Shown: one piece after another, positions 11,560-23,879 of the stretch | Layout of the letters: every line of letters starts with the position of its first letter | How positions within the stretch are numbered: position 1 is the first letter of the stretch | Source of the DNA: Phocoena phocoena | Taxonomy: Eukaryota; Chordata; Mammalia; Artiodactyla; Phocoenidae | Assembly: GCF_963924675.1 (NCBI RefSeq) | Contig: NC_089219.1 | Coordinates: 152,850,288-152,914,287, forward strand | DNA: 64,000 nt | Direction: 5' to 3' | Program-made: the position numbers and the translations under genes | Notes under the pieces: model-generated | What the model was told of the DNA's origin: nothing | Seen by the model: the letters and a program-made list of their open reading frames with translations, nothing else | Database searches by the model: none

Positions 11560-12090
11560 GGTTCCAGGACCCGCCCCATCCTCCCGCTCGCGGCGCAGTG
11601 GGCGCTGCGGGCTGGAGCCGCGGCTGGCGGCTGCCTGTCCGCGCCGGGTCTGGCCGAGCCTCACGTCGCCGTGCAGTGCGCCAGGTCTCCGGGAGATGGC
11701 TTCTCCCCTCTCGCCCGCTGCTCCCGCTATTGTCTCACCTGGGGTTGCCTGACTCTGCGGGCTCGCTCACGATCTCGGCCTAGAGGACTCCCCGCCCCCG
11801 CCCCCCGCCGCTGCGAGCTGGTCCTCGCGACCTCTCCTGCCTCTTTGCCGCCCCCCAGGAACCCTGGGGCCGGCGCCCGCCGCGTGCAGCCCGGAGGGGG
11901 AGCGGCCCGGGAGGAGGCGGTGCGCGGCCGCCTCGCGTGGGTGCCGGAGCCGTGGAGCCAGCAGCCCAGGTCGCCGAGCACACGACACGTCGGGTTTTGC
12001 AGGAAACCCGCAGTGAGCACAGGTAAGACGCGCACCCATCCGGGAGCACCGGCCCGGGGTCTGCAGATTTCCCGCAGAGTGGAGCGAGCG
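11560..12090. promoter_or_regulatory. PIK3C2B: CpG island / PIK3C2B promoter region
   Basis: A GC-rich, CpG-dense block with GC-box-like runs (for example 'ccccgcccccgcccccc' near 11790) and no TATA box at an obvious place. It sits just upstream of a strong splice donor at 12022/12023 and about 20 kb before the first coding exon, as expected for the non-coding first exon and promoter of this gene. The edges are estimated by eye. Several long frames here come from GC-biased composition and are not supported as genes. Confidence 0.75.
11880..12022 (+). other. PIK3C2B: Putative non-coding exon 1 of PIK3C2B (left edge unknown)
   Basis: The right edge is supported by a good donor, GAGCACAG|GTAAGA at 12022/12023, inside the CpG island and on the gene's strand. 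The left coordinate is only a placeholder, since I cannot locate the transcription start. The coding start is in the next exon, whose acceptor at 32139/32140 precedes 88 bp of 5' untranslated sequence. Other donors in the island could be used as alternatives. Confidence 0.45.
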
Positions 12091-12348
12091 GAGGTCAGGG
12101 GCTCTCCCTCCAACATGGCAACAGCCGAGGGGCAACAATGGAAGGAACCGAAGGTTTCCGGTGGCGGGACGCAGACGCGGTGGGAACGGAGCTCCAGTCC
12201 TGGCGCCGAGCAGGTTGCCAGCCCCCACTGCCTGCCCGCTCCAGAGGTTTCGGGGCGTCTCGGACCCAGGGCACACTCTTCCCCACCCCTTTTCTTCTAA
12301 ACACACTTCCTGACTCCCAGCTGCTGCAAGGCGACCTGAACCAGCCAG

Positions 12349-12377
12349 TGTTTGTTTGTTTGTTTGTTTGTTTGTTT
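12349..12377. repeat. (TGTT)n microsatellite
   Basis: About seven TGTT/TTTG tetramers in a row, in intron 1 just downstream of the CpG island. Confidence 0.9.
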
Positions 12378-12520
12378 AAAATGAGAAATAAAAAGCAAAA
12401 CCTGCCCTGGAGTGAGGGTGGTGGTGGGGTGCTTTCTCTTAGAGTGGGTGGAAAGTCAGCATCTAGCCTGGGAAATATATACATTTTTTTTAGCCAGATG
12501 GATAGTAGAATTGGCTTCTC

Positions 12521-12530
12521 CCTTATAAGG
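12521..12530. promoter_or_regulatory. Candidate SRF site (CArG box)
   Basis: CCTTATAAGG is a perfect palindromic CC(A/T)6GG element, about 500 bp downstream of the putative exon 1 donor. It could link the gene to serum response factor, but a single 10-bp match is weak evidence. Confidence 0.35.
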
Positions 12531-15500
12531 ATACTGCAGCAAAAGGAGAAAGCTTGGGAGAGGGAGAGGGGCCCCCAGGCCTGAGTTCCGGAGCCTTGGG
12601 GGAGGCGCTGCTCTCCTGGCCTGTACTTGTCTCTCGTTTTCAGCTCCGACATCGGTGGCTTTGATGTTGGGGAGCAGTCGCAGCAGCAGGAAGCCCAAGG
12701 GAGGCTGCCAAGCTGGGATGGGGTGGGGTAGGGTGGGAAGCCCAGGGGCTTGGCAGGTTCCTGGTTCGTGGGAAGAGGTTACCAAATGTATGAGGTTAGT
12801 GCACACACCCTAGTTGGCTGAGGGGCGTGTGTGAAGAATCTGCCATTGCTCGTACCCCTTCAGGCCAACCTTTCTCTCCATCTCCAACCCCTTGTGGGGT
12901 CTTTGTGGCTTCCCTGCCCCAGTCCCACCAGTCGTGCCTGGGGTGGAATCTCTATTGTCTCGGCTGCCCTGATGTTTTTTCTCAATTCTGTTGGAGAATT
13001 TTGTACCCTGTGCAGGCTGGACCCAGCATGGCCCAGATTCCTTAGCACACAACTACCCAGGGTCCCAGAAGTGGGCCAACATGCCCCTCCTTCTCTCTCT
13101 AAACTACCTGACTGTCTGGGTTGTGGCCAAGCAGATGTAAGTAATTTGCACTGAATTCCAACCCTATATCTGTCGCTGAATGAAAACATACTGTATTGCT
13201 GCACTAGGCCTTGGAAAGATATTGGAAGAGAAATGGTCCAGGCCGTGGCAAACCTGATCTCCAAATACTCCTCCCTCCCCAGTTCTAGCTTTGGATCCCA
13301 GAACAGAGAGGTTATGATGCTTCAGAACTGAAGCTTCTTCAGAGCTTGGCGGTCCCATCTGGGGTCGTGTCCATGGAAAAATTAAGTCGAGGCACAGTTT
13401 ATAGCTCTGCCTGGCCGCCAGCATCTGAGGAGATGGTGGCTCTGAGCCGGAAGCCTGGACTGAAGCTGTGGCTGCTTCTCCTTTGGCCTTTGGGTGAGCC
13501 AAGGTTTGATTTCCATGGCTCTGAATTTACTGCTGAGTGTGCATGGGTGTGTGTGTCTGAATCTGATCAGACTCTCAGCCCTGGCCAGAAGGGAGCTTGT
13601 CCATTTCCCTCTCCCTGGAAGCATTGGTGAGGGAGGCCCACAGGGTGTGCTGGGGTGAGGAAGGTTCAGTTTATCTGGGTCCTCAGGCTTTTCCCCGGGG
13701 TTCTCCTTTGGGATTGTCCTGGAATACCTATGTCCTTGGCCATGATGTAGTGGTGCTCTAGCAGATACCCCACACCCTTGTGGGCCTTTGGTCTCCTCTC
13801 TGTGGTGGCCCCACCCCACCTAGGCCTGGCCCTTTGCAGGCATCTCATGTGTATGGTCATTCAGCCTGGACAGCCCTGCTAGCCAGCAGGAATAAAAATG
13901 AGGGATCTCTGTTCCCTTTAGGGGTTTGTAACTGGCCGTAAACTTCAGGCTCCTCCTGTTCCCAGGATGTGGACTTGGACATGATAATGCGAAATAGTAG
14001 AGAAAACAGTGGATGGGTTCAGCGTCAGGAGGCCTGGCTTCCTAGCTGTGTGAGCATGGACAACTTGTGAACCTAAGACTCAGTTTGCATATCTGTAAAA
14101 TGGTGAAAAATATACCCTTGGCTCATGGGATTGTTTTAAGGATGAAATACACTGCTTACCATGAACTGAATAAAATCTTGTATGCAAAAGCACTCTGAAA
14201 ACTGCAGAGTAGGCGATTCATTATGAGCTTAGTCTCAATAATGAGGGAGGGAAAGTTGGTGGGGATGGGGGGAGGGGTGGGAGGAAAGGGATATGAAATA
14301 GAGAATGTTCCGGAACCTTTCTTTTCTGACTAAGGGAAGAGTGATGTGACAAGGCCAAGGTAACTATTCTTTGGGTATTTCTCTTTAAAGGGTTGGTAGA
14401 ATGGGAACTGGGAGAGAAGGGAAATCTGCTTAATGATATTTGTAGGAAATCAAGGGGAGACATACACCCCCAAAGGTTGGCTACTGTCTATAGACAGGGT
14501 AGTACTGAGTTGGCAAATAATATAATAGCTGACACTTACTGATGTCAGCCAGCTAGTAAATGACAGAGAAGAGATTCAAAGCAGGCAATCCCAACTCCAG
14601 ACCCTGTGCTCACAACCTGGGTGCCACTCTCAGGGAGATATTGGGTCTTGGGAGAACAAAGAGGGGAAGCAGAGTTACAGAATTCATTCATACGGGATTC
14701 CTTGATTTTGAATGCTTGTGAAATGTCACCAGACTGGGACATACCTTAGATAATAGAGGCCCTGGAGGACAAATTTCCTCCACCCAGCATAGCAGGTCCA
14801 GCATAGTACCTCCTTAATTCTTGCATTTCCTATGATTACATATAGCTTTAGAATTGGAAAGTCATTTTCCTGCAAAGAAATGACTCTCCCAAGGTCACAT
14901 GATTACTTGCCCCACAGATCACTTTACTACTAATGAAAGGACCTATCCTTTGGCACTTTAGAATGTACCTATCAGTGGCCTATCAGTTGACCCTATCATT
15001 GTTGGGAAATTCTCTTCTCTCATGGTGATGGAATTCACTGTCCTCAAATCTTGATTTTGTTAAAGAGATTAAGGACACAGGACACCCGTGTTGGGACAGA
15101 GGCTCTTGAGGTATGGAGAAGGAAGAGGAGAGGGGCTCCCAATAGCCCTAAGGCAGAATACAGAATCTATGACAAGGGGTCTTTAGCAATTCATCCTTCC
15201 TCTTCTTGAGAACTTCCTGTAGTAGGTGTAGTCTTACCTAGCAGAGGCTTCATAGTGTTTCAGAGAGAAGCCAAAAATCATTTGCCTCTTTGGAAACTCT
15301 TTTCCTTCCTCCTTAACTTTCACACCTGCCACTCTTCTTTCTCGAAAACATTGTTCAACTCCCTTCCTCCTGGACCTTTCTCTCTTAACCCTAGCCATCC
15401 CTAGTCACTGCGAGACTAATCTCCTGGGCAGTGGTTTCTTTTCTCCTTGGCAGTTCTTCCCATGATGCTTTGTGCCTCCTTCTAAGTCTCTGGCCCGTGG

Positions 15501-16122
15501 ATCCTGTCTTACAGGTTAGCTTCTCTTTCTGTATCCTCCCCACAGTGGAGGTGGGTGCCAGGCATGAGAGCTGTTCACACATGTTCCCCAGGCCCACCAG
15601 GAATAAGCTTGCATGGAGGCAACCTCTCCTGCCAAGTTTTTTCTCTCTTTCTATCTTAGTCTACTTGGTACCCTTGATAGCAAACCAGAAGGCACAGAGT
15701 GAGGGGAAAAGACTAGAGAGCCAAGGAGATTCCATTTTGAGGAAATAGTACAGTTTGCTTTGCTAGGGCGAAGAAATAGATATGAGCTCTTCCCGTCTCA
15801 GGTCCAAATTAACCTAGAACCCAGAGAGGAGTAATGATGGAGCCCTGCCACTGTTGCAACATCTCTGAGAGCCACACTTTTCTGAAACCAGAGTGTCTGT
15901 CACATTCCTGACTTGCCATGCTGTTGTGTCTTCCAAAGGGTAAAAGAAGTTAAAGTACTAGGAGCACTATTACAGCGCATTTAATTCTGACCCAAAATGG
16001 AGAGATTTTTTGCAAATTGGATATTATGGGAACCTAGGAGAAAGCAACTATATTTTCCCCAAGATATTATAACCAGGATGTCAGATTTTCACTTTAGAAT
16101 TCAAGAAGGCAGATTTCTTCCA

Positions 16123-16217
16123 TCCTCCCTCCCTCCCTCTCTCTTTCTTTCTTTCTTTCTTTTCTTCCTCCCTCCCTTCCTCCCTCCCTCCCTTCCTTCC
16201 TTCCTTCCTTCCTTTCT
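16123..16217. repeat. (TTCC/TCCC)n polypyrimidine tract
   Basis: About 95 bp of CCCT, CTTT and TTCC tetramers in intron 1. It gives spurious Ser/Pro/Leu and Arg/Lys/Glu/Gly frames. Confidence 0.9.
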
Positions 16218-18529
16218 ATTAAGAGAAAAGGTGGATACAGTTCCCTGACGAGACTTTGAAAGATAGAGTGGTTCCAAAGGGTTGGCAATTCTCTGAAGTA
16301 CAATTTTGATTATGCTGTTGTAGATGGTCCCAACAAGGAAGGCAAAAAGGAGCCACCTGAGGAAAAGTTCAACTACCGAGAAAGGCAAGAGCATGTGATA
16401 AAGAAGAATAGCCACAGCAATGAGTGTCTGTCTACCCACAGCTTTTCAAATGTTATCTTAATTCCACACCGCTCCCCCCAATCCTTGGAGGAAATGGATG
16501 ATAATGAAATTGTCTCATCCCCATTTGCAGATGGGAGAACTGAGGTTAAGCTTAGGTTTGGATTCAAACCAAGATTAAGAAACATGGCTAAGATGATACA
16601 ACTAATGAAAGAAGAGCCAAAGTTGGAGTGTAGGTCAGGATACCTCTAGAACCTGTGTCCCTTCTGTGCTACACTGGAGGGACCTGTGAGGAAAAAATGT
16701 CAACGAGGCCCAAGTTCTGCATGAGATGGGACTTCCCCAAGAGCCAGGTGACAGCAGCAAGTGTTCTTCTTAAAGTCGTCTGTGGAAGAAATGATCACAA
16801 GAGTAATGAAAGTCTGTCAGATAATGTTTGAAAAGAGCTCATCCGTTCATTCAACAGATGTCTTTTGAGTGCTTACTTATGAGTTCAGGTACTTTCAGTG
16901 ACTAGGACACACAGCCTTCCAGAACACATTGCTGGGTTGGGAACATAGACAAGTGAGTAGCCTGGGTGTAGGGGGTGGGGTAGTATGGGGTGCTTTGAGA
17001 ACTTGTAAGCGGGGCATTTAGGGTGGTCAGACCTCCTGGAAGAAGTGAAATGTTAGCTGAGATCTGGACAATGAGTAGGCATTGGGGTGGGGTGGGGGAT
17101 GAAGCGAGTGGTGGAAGAGGTGGAGGGAACGTAGTTTAATTTGGCCAGAGGCATTGAAGGAGTTTGCATCTTACCTTTTATTCATCCATCCATCACCCGT
17201 TATGCATTGAATGTACATGACGAACCTCACGCTCTCCTCAGCGTACCGCAGTGAAGAGGACAGACAAAACGAACTACCTGGAACAGTGCGTGGTACGTGG
17301 GAAGGACTCAGTAAATGGTGGTGGCCACAATTATTTTATCATCTTCCAATAGCAGGTTTGTGCTAAACCCTAGGGATACAAACTTGAGTTCAGTATGGCC
17401 CCTGACCTTGAGGTACCCACATTGTACTCCAAAAGATGCAAGTGAACGGATGAGTTTCTTTACGTAGTGCGGTAATTCTAAAAGCTCAGTATGAGTCACT
17501 TGTCCTGTGGCTGCCCCAAGAGTTGGTGGAATCTTGGGCCGCATTTCATAAAAGTATAGAAGCTAGGACTGGAGTGCTTAATATTTGGGGAGTCTCTAAA
17601 TTCTGAGAATCTAATAACTGCTATGGAGTATCGACCTGGAAAAACCAATGACAATTTTGCCTTCCTCATTCAGCTTCAGAATCTCTGATGCTACAACGGG
17701 GAAGTGATAACTCTACTCTGGGTTGGTCAGACCACCCTCAGAGCACAGTATTTAACAGCTCTGTGCCATGCGTAAAACATTGTATTGAGCATCGCGAGGA
17801 AGACAAAGATAAATAGGAGGTAATTTTTTTCTTAAAATTGATGGACTTATATCTATACAGTGCTTTGTAACTATAAAGGACCTACATGGATAGGTTGTTT
17901 TCATTCTAATCACCAGTGGGGTAATACAAAACAATATAAATGCAGTGGGATGCATTAAAAATTTTACAGATGTCTGAAAGAGAGCAAAGTCACTTTCAGT
18001 CGTAGGAGGTGAAAGAAGGCTCTAGTGTAAGAGCAGGTGTTTGTAGAGGGCACTAGCATGAGTGAAGTTTTGGGGGAAAACATGGGGCCCTGGAGAATGG
18101 TTAATAACCGTCAGTGTTTTGGGGGGCATGCAGGGGACTGGGCTGGGACTCAGTGTGGGAGGTCTTGAGTACCTGATAAGGAAGGGGAGAGACAAAGTTT
18201 TTCATTGGAAGAATGACATGATCAGAGCTGTGCTGCAGGATTCCCTGGCACCGGAGTGCAGATACCTCAAGGAGTCGGCAGGGGAGGCAGAGAGGCTAGC
18301 TAGGACGCTATTCTAATGGTCAGGTAACAGAAAGGAATAATAATTTTTTGGTGCTTAAGATGTGCTTTCGATAGGTTATCTCACTTAATGAAAGTAATCA
18401 GAATCTTGGAAAGGAACGGACCAATTTGAGAGAGGTTAGAACAGAAAGGCTGAGGGACTTTCTTCCCTGGAGGATTTTGGGAACGGACAAGATTGGTTGT
18501 GGTTCAGTCTGGAAAGAGCGCTTGAGTGG

Positions 18530-18660
18530 GGGTCTGAGACCTGCTTCCCGTTCCACTTCTGCCACTGACTACCTGTGTGACCTCAGGCAAGTCATCCCCC
18601 CCCCCCCACCCCCCGTGGTCTTTGGTTCTCTTATCTGCAAAACTGTGGGTCTGGTGTTTA
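18530..18660 (+). repeat. MIR SINE relic
   Basis: Includes the MIR core-like phrase 'cactgactacctgtgtgacctcaggcaagtcat', followed by a C-run (about 18596-18614) and 'cttatctgcaaaactg'. Old and diverged. Confidence 0.7.
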
Positions 18661-18949
18661 GGGTTTGTTTGCTTATTTATTTATTTGCTTGTTGTTTTCA
18701 GTGGCTTGAGACAGTGACACAGTGTGTTGGTGTTTGGGGAGAGCTTGGGGGTGTACCAGAATAGTCACCAATATCAGCTTGAAAATTTGATGAAATGCAG
18801 TATGCCTGGGTCTCCGTGGCAGGACGGGGAAAAGACCTCAAACAATTTTGGCCTCAAACAAGATTCAGTTTAACTTTCATTTATTTATTCTAATTTTAAA
18901 TGTTATTTATTTTATTATTTGCTTATTGAAGTGTAGATGATTTACAACA

Positions 18950-19095
18950 GTTTGACTCAGTGTCTTTTACTACTTGTGTGACCTTGGGCAAATTACTCAA
19001 TTCCTTTTCTGTTTTCATAAAATAAGGATAATAATATGCACAGTTAAGGATTGTCATGAGGATTAAACAAGACAATACCTGGCACAAAGTGCTGG
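18950..19095 (+). repeat. MIR SINE relic
   Basis: Includes 'tgtgaccttgggcaaattactcaa', 'aaataaggataataat' and 'aggattaaacaagacaatacctggcacaaagtgct', the standard order of a MIR element. Confidence 0.8.
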
Positions 19096-20613
19096 GGTGG
19101 GTGGGGGAGGTCTGTTTCCTTCCTCCTCTTTCTGTGATGCTCGTATTCACTTAGCCTCCCTCTCTGAACCCCCCCGCCCGCCAACCTACCTTCTCTTTCT
19201 TTTCACCAAAACAAAGTGTGATACCCTGACTCCAGGCACGACAGTGGACATATCCGTGTAGAATTAATTTGACAGACTTTGTAATGGAGTTTCCATACAC
19301 AGCAGTGGTATTTCAGCAAGGTAGCTAAGGATGGTTAGTTCCGTTATGCCTGCACATTCAGTCGTATTCTGGCTACTCTCGTCCAGCTGCAGGCATGCAG
19401 CTAATCCCTGCTGAGAATGGCCTCTGACTCTTGCTACCCTGGTAGACCCCGACCGAGGGTCACATGGGCAAGGGCCCCATGAAGGTGGGGCTGGTGGGAT
19501 GTGAGTGTGCTACACTGAGCCAGGTGGGCAGCTAGTCCACTCTTCTGCTGAGTGTCCCCATGCTGGGTATAGAGTTGGGCTCTGTCTCCCTTGGGACCTT
19601 CCCGTGCGAGTGGGACATAGGAAATGGGAGAAAGGCATTAGGGCATATACAGGGCAACACGGAAACTGACGTGACCCCTCGTCTACTCCCCCATCCCCTA
19701 GGTCACTTCCTATTTAGAAAATAAATCTTCTTAACCCCTCCATGTGCAGAGATGCAGAACAGTTGTTTTAACACCACCCAAGGCGAACGTGTTGCTCTTG
19801 TACCCCAGACACCGGCACCCCCATTTTAATCAGTCATGTCACCCACGCAGCATCGGAGTGCTTGGGAGACACTGAGAGAGTAAAAGAAGAAAGGACAGTT
19901 TGAAAGGGTTGACCAGGGAAGGTTTCTGAGGATCTTGAGTTGGGGTGGAAAGAGGAGAGAGAAAGCAGGAGGAAGAGAAAAGTGCCTCCAGCTGCACCCA
20001 TGGCTTTTCAGGCCCTAAGAGTCAGGTGGGGCGGGCAATAGGACTGGGGAGTCTAGACCAGGGCACTGGAACTACCACTATGACAGGTCTAGGGAGTGAC
20101 CAGGTTGAGGGGAGCCCTGGCTGGGATCCCCAGTGATCTAGCACTGTCAGGGTCACTGCCTGCTTCCCAGTGTCCCCATCTCAGTATCCCTTTCCCTGTG
20201 GTTTGGGGATTCTGGACACTGAGGCCATCTCAAAGAGGATCTCATTTCTCAGTTCCCTCTTAGGGCCCTGCATCCTGAGTGGGGTTTCTCCTTTGACCTT
20301 GGTAAGAGAGAATCCGTGGTCTCCCCCAGGGTTCAGTGTCCTTGGCTGACCCGGAGCAGGACATCCTTCCGGCCTGCTACCAGGAAGAGTGGAGTGGAAC
20401 TTCATGGCTACTGGGTGAGGCCAGGCTAACAGCAGCCAAGGCCAAGTATTGGGGGGGGTCAGTGACTTAAAAGGACAAGCTGCCTGGTGGGTAGCGCTTG
20501 GGGGGACTTGTGTGCTGGAGAGGGGCAAGAGATTCCTGAGGCTCAGGAACTGGGACCAGGGGAGGCCATGGACAGGCAAGGCCTATGCCAGAGATTCACC
20601 TCCCCTACCTTTT

Positions 20614-20823
20614 TTTTTTTTTTTTTTTTTTTGCAGTAGGCGGGCCTCTCACTGTTGTGGCCTCTCCTGTCAGCGGAGCATAGGCTCCGGACGCGCAGGC
20701 TCAGCGGCCATGGCTCATGGGCCCAGCTGCTCTGCGGCATGTGGGATCTTTCCGGACCGGGGCACGAACCCGCGTCCCCTGCCTTGGCAGGCGGACTCTC
20801 AACCACTGCGCCACCAGAGAAGC
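20614..20823 (-). mobile_element. CHR-type tRNA-derived SINE (minus strand)
   Basis: A T-run of about 22 is followed by the reverse complement of the SINE body and head ('caccactgcgccaccagagaagcc'). A perfect duplication of 'cctcccctacctttt' flanks it at 20599-20613 and 20824-20838. This is good evidence of retroposition at an intact site, so the insertion is fairly recent. It is in intron 1, antisense to PIK3C2B. Confidence 0.95.
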
Positions 20824-21016
20824 CCTCCCCTACCTTTTAATGGGTCATTTCTCCCAGTGCCACTAGAAATTTCCTTTACCACTTCCAGATTCCCTTAGGT
20901 TGAGCACCCCTCTCCTCAGACTCTGCTTTTTAAATGCAAACGTCCCTGGGAGGGACTAACACTTTGGCCTCTAACACCCCTGTGTAAATTAGTATCAGAT
21001 GTTTGGTGGTGTTTTG

Positions 21017-21019
<3 letters not shown>

Positions 21020-21067
<48 letters not shown>
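21020..21067. repeat. (TG)n microsatellite
   Basis: About 24 TG dinucleotides, uninterrupted and so probably polymorphic. Confidence 0.95.
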
Positions 21068-21070
<3 letters not shown>

Positions 21071-23855
21071 TCTGGTCTGAAAGAAGGGGGCTACTTGAGA
21101 GCTGACACCCTTTTCTTTTCCCACCCTGGTTTGTGAGGACCCCAGGGCTTCTCCACTTTGCCCTCACCTAGGAAATAACACCTGTCCCTGAGGCTGTCCA
21201 GAAGCTAGGTGACCTTTGGACAAAAGCCCTCCTGGGCTCTTGTGTCTGGAGTCTCCTTCCCTGGCATTTCCCTCCCCGGTGCTCTCCTCGCTGGCCCAAC
21301 CTGTCCCCAAATGCTGGAATGTGGACAGGGAAGGCCCAGAGCTGCCCCTGGAGCTTAGAGGCCCTGTTTTCCTTTTTCTTCTGGTTCAACTTTCTTCTAC
21401 TCAGAGGCAAAAAATATACAAATCAATTTTCACTGCAAAGTAAAGGAGCCGTTACAGTGGAGGATTCCTGGACTGAATGTCAATATCATGACATAGTATG
21501 AGTGTGTTTCGTGTTTGGTAATTGCAATCTTTGTTGCGGTCATCCATTTACAATGCTTGGTGTCAGTTTATTTATCTCTTGTAAAAATAAAATACAGTGT
21601 GTGTGTGTGAGTTGTGGAAAAAAAATTATTAGGTTTATAGATAGAATAAGATTTGTCGTCTGAACTTAAAAGCTTAAAGAAAAAAAAATACTTCATTGCT
21701 TAAAAAAAAAACCCCAACTTTCCGTCTGCTTTTCTCAGGCTTCTTTGCCAGTGGCGCGAAGGCTGTCACCTCGTGGTGTCTAGGCCAGCTTCTTCTCCTG
21801 CCCTTAGGGAGCTAATGAGGGAGTGAGTCGGAGGGTGCGGGAAGGTGTGCAGTTTGTGTGATTACTGTGGCTCTGGGTCCCTGGGAGTGACTGCAGTCTA
21901 TCAGGGATTTTCTCGATTTGGGGAGTTAGCACTGATTGCAGATATTCTCTGTTATCAGACGGCATGTCAAGATCGTTAGTTTAGGGACTGTGGTGGCAGA
22001 GGGACAGTGGGCAGGGCTTGTGGACAGTGGCGCAGAGCCTCCCTGCCAGGAGGGCAGGAAGGAACTTGCCCTGGGCATGCTGTGGCGGCTGGTCTTTGCT
22101 CCTCCGAGGTCCCCTTGGATGACTGGCTCAGTCTTTTTCTGCTCGACTGCCTTTCACCCTCTCCCGAGCCAAGCAGGTGGCTGTCAGTTGCACACACAGC
22201 CTGTCCCTGCCCCCTGGCACAGGCAGTGCCACTACACTGGGGCTGCTGGCCCCACCTTCTCTACTCTGTAGAATTGTTCTGGGGACCAAGTCCCTCGGTC
22301 CTTCTCGTCCCAGGCTCTGGCACATTCAGTGCCAAGTGTGTACTCATGGGATGGAGCGCAGGGCTGGGGCCAGGGTTGTTTCTGAGGCCCAGCACCAAGT
22401 AGCCTCCCCACATTGGTCCTGTGGGCCCTTCCCGACTCTGCTGTGGCTCCACCGTGAGACCCAGGGCAAAGTCGCTGACCCTCTGTGGGCCTCATTCTAC
22501 TAGACAGTAGGACCCTGTCATGGAGAAGAGAGATTACCTTTTAGATGTCTGAGAAAGGTGCTACCAGAAAATAACCAAAGAATTGTTATAACTGAATGAA
22601 TCGGAGACACTCCCTAAAGATCAGAGCGTTGATTCCCAGCAAAGATGTCATTCTTTTGGAGGATGGTCTCACTGGCATTCTTCGGTAGACTCTGGTTAGT
22701 CTGATGCCTCTGTAGTTACCCTGAGATACAGCCCCATCCCCTTGCCATGGGGTTGGGCTGTAATTTGTAGTCTGCTCAGGGCTGCCTCCTTCCTCCTTGC
22801 AGACTCTGATGGGTTAGCCCCATCTAGCTTGTGAGGACCTGGGGAGTCTGGACCTGAGCCGTGAGGTGGAGGACATTGCCTCTCATCTCTCCCCTCCGGT
22901 GAGTCCTCCAGGCAGAGCAGAGCCTTGCTGGAGTTTTGGGTCCTCGCTTTGGTGCCCCGGCTGGACGGGAACAGCTGTGACCTGCTTTCTGGATTCTGCT
23001 TAATGGGCTGGCCTCCTCTAGCGAGTTTTCCCAGCCCACGAAGGAATCCTGGAGAACTGGATTCCAAAGGGCATGAGCTGGGGAAGCTGGACTGGAGATT
23101 CAGCTGGAGGTGACAGAGGCGACAGTCCGAGCCTTGCAGGAGCCCTTGGCTTGCAGCAAGCAAGTGGCACGGAGAAGGGCTGCCGTGTCCCCATGCCCTC
23201 CTCCACCCACTTCCTTACATCCTCCTCCCAGAGGGGCTTCCTTTATGCTTCAGGAGTCTACAGGACCCTCGGAGAGGCTAAGGCTTCCTAGATGTTGCTC
23301 TTTGCAAATGGCAGGCTGTTTTTCTCATGTGGGTGGGCTGGTGTGAACTTTGTCTGTAGAGAAGTTTCCTCAGGAGTCCTCTCAGCTGGAGGCCAAGATT
23401 ATTAAGGGAAGGTCATCCTGGGAGTTCCTCTTTCCCTCTGCTGTCCTGTCCACCGGCTTTCTCTGGAGGGCCGAGGAAACTGGAAGAGTAATTCTTAACC
23501 ACCGTGCTCCTTGGAGGAAACCCGGCCGATCTGAACTAGAAGGCCTGGATCTTGGGGCTGCGGTGGCTGAGGACAGGGGGTGGAAAAAGCAGGAAGTGTG
23601 GACCAGACAGAGGGGAGATGTGGCTGTTCTGGCTCCTGGGATGGTTCCTGGCCAAGACCTTTCTTTCCTTTTTGCCAAACGTTCCATTCAGCTGATTGCC
23701 AGTTCCTGGTCCCTGCCATCTTAATCGCCAACTCTAGGAAGGAAAGTTTTGCGAGGAGCCATGAGCTGCCTCACCTCTTCCATCACTGACTCTCTTCGTA
23801 CCCAGGTCCCAAATCTACAGGGTGTGTGCTAGGAGCTGTGATCTCCAGGGATTCC

Positions 23856-23879
23856 GTGTGTGTGTGTGTGTGTGTGTGT
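23856..23879. repeat. (GT)n microsatellite
   Basis: About 12 GT dinucleotides in intron 1. Confidence 0.95.

Larger units (their letters stand above)
12531..20610. other. PIK3C2B: Intron 1, first part: no exon supported
   Basis: Unique intronic DNA mixed with old repeats. MIR-like pieces lie near 14030-14110, 18530-18660 and 18950-19095, recognised by 'tgtgtgaccttgggcaaattact' and related phrases. 16840-17160 and 18000-18310 resemble other old repeats. A signal-peptide-like short frame at 13433 is discussed under findings. No frame has gene-like codon character over useful length. Confidence 0.55.

Noticed and set aside
11149..11783. Frames of 165-173 codons on both strands over the purine tract
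   Set aside because: They are read-outs of GAGGA/GGGGA repeats (Glu/Arg/Gly or Ser/Pro/Leu), not proteins.
11671..12652. Several frames of 129-209 codons in the CpG island
   Set aside because: Stop codons are rare in GC-rich DNA. Overlapping frames exist on both strands and none has a recognisable family.
20930..21167. Minus-strand frames with a His-Thr repeat
   Set aside because: They translate the TG microsatellite.
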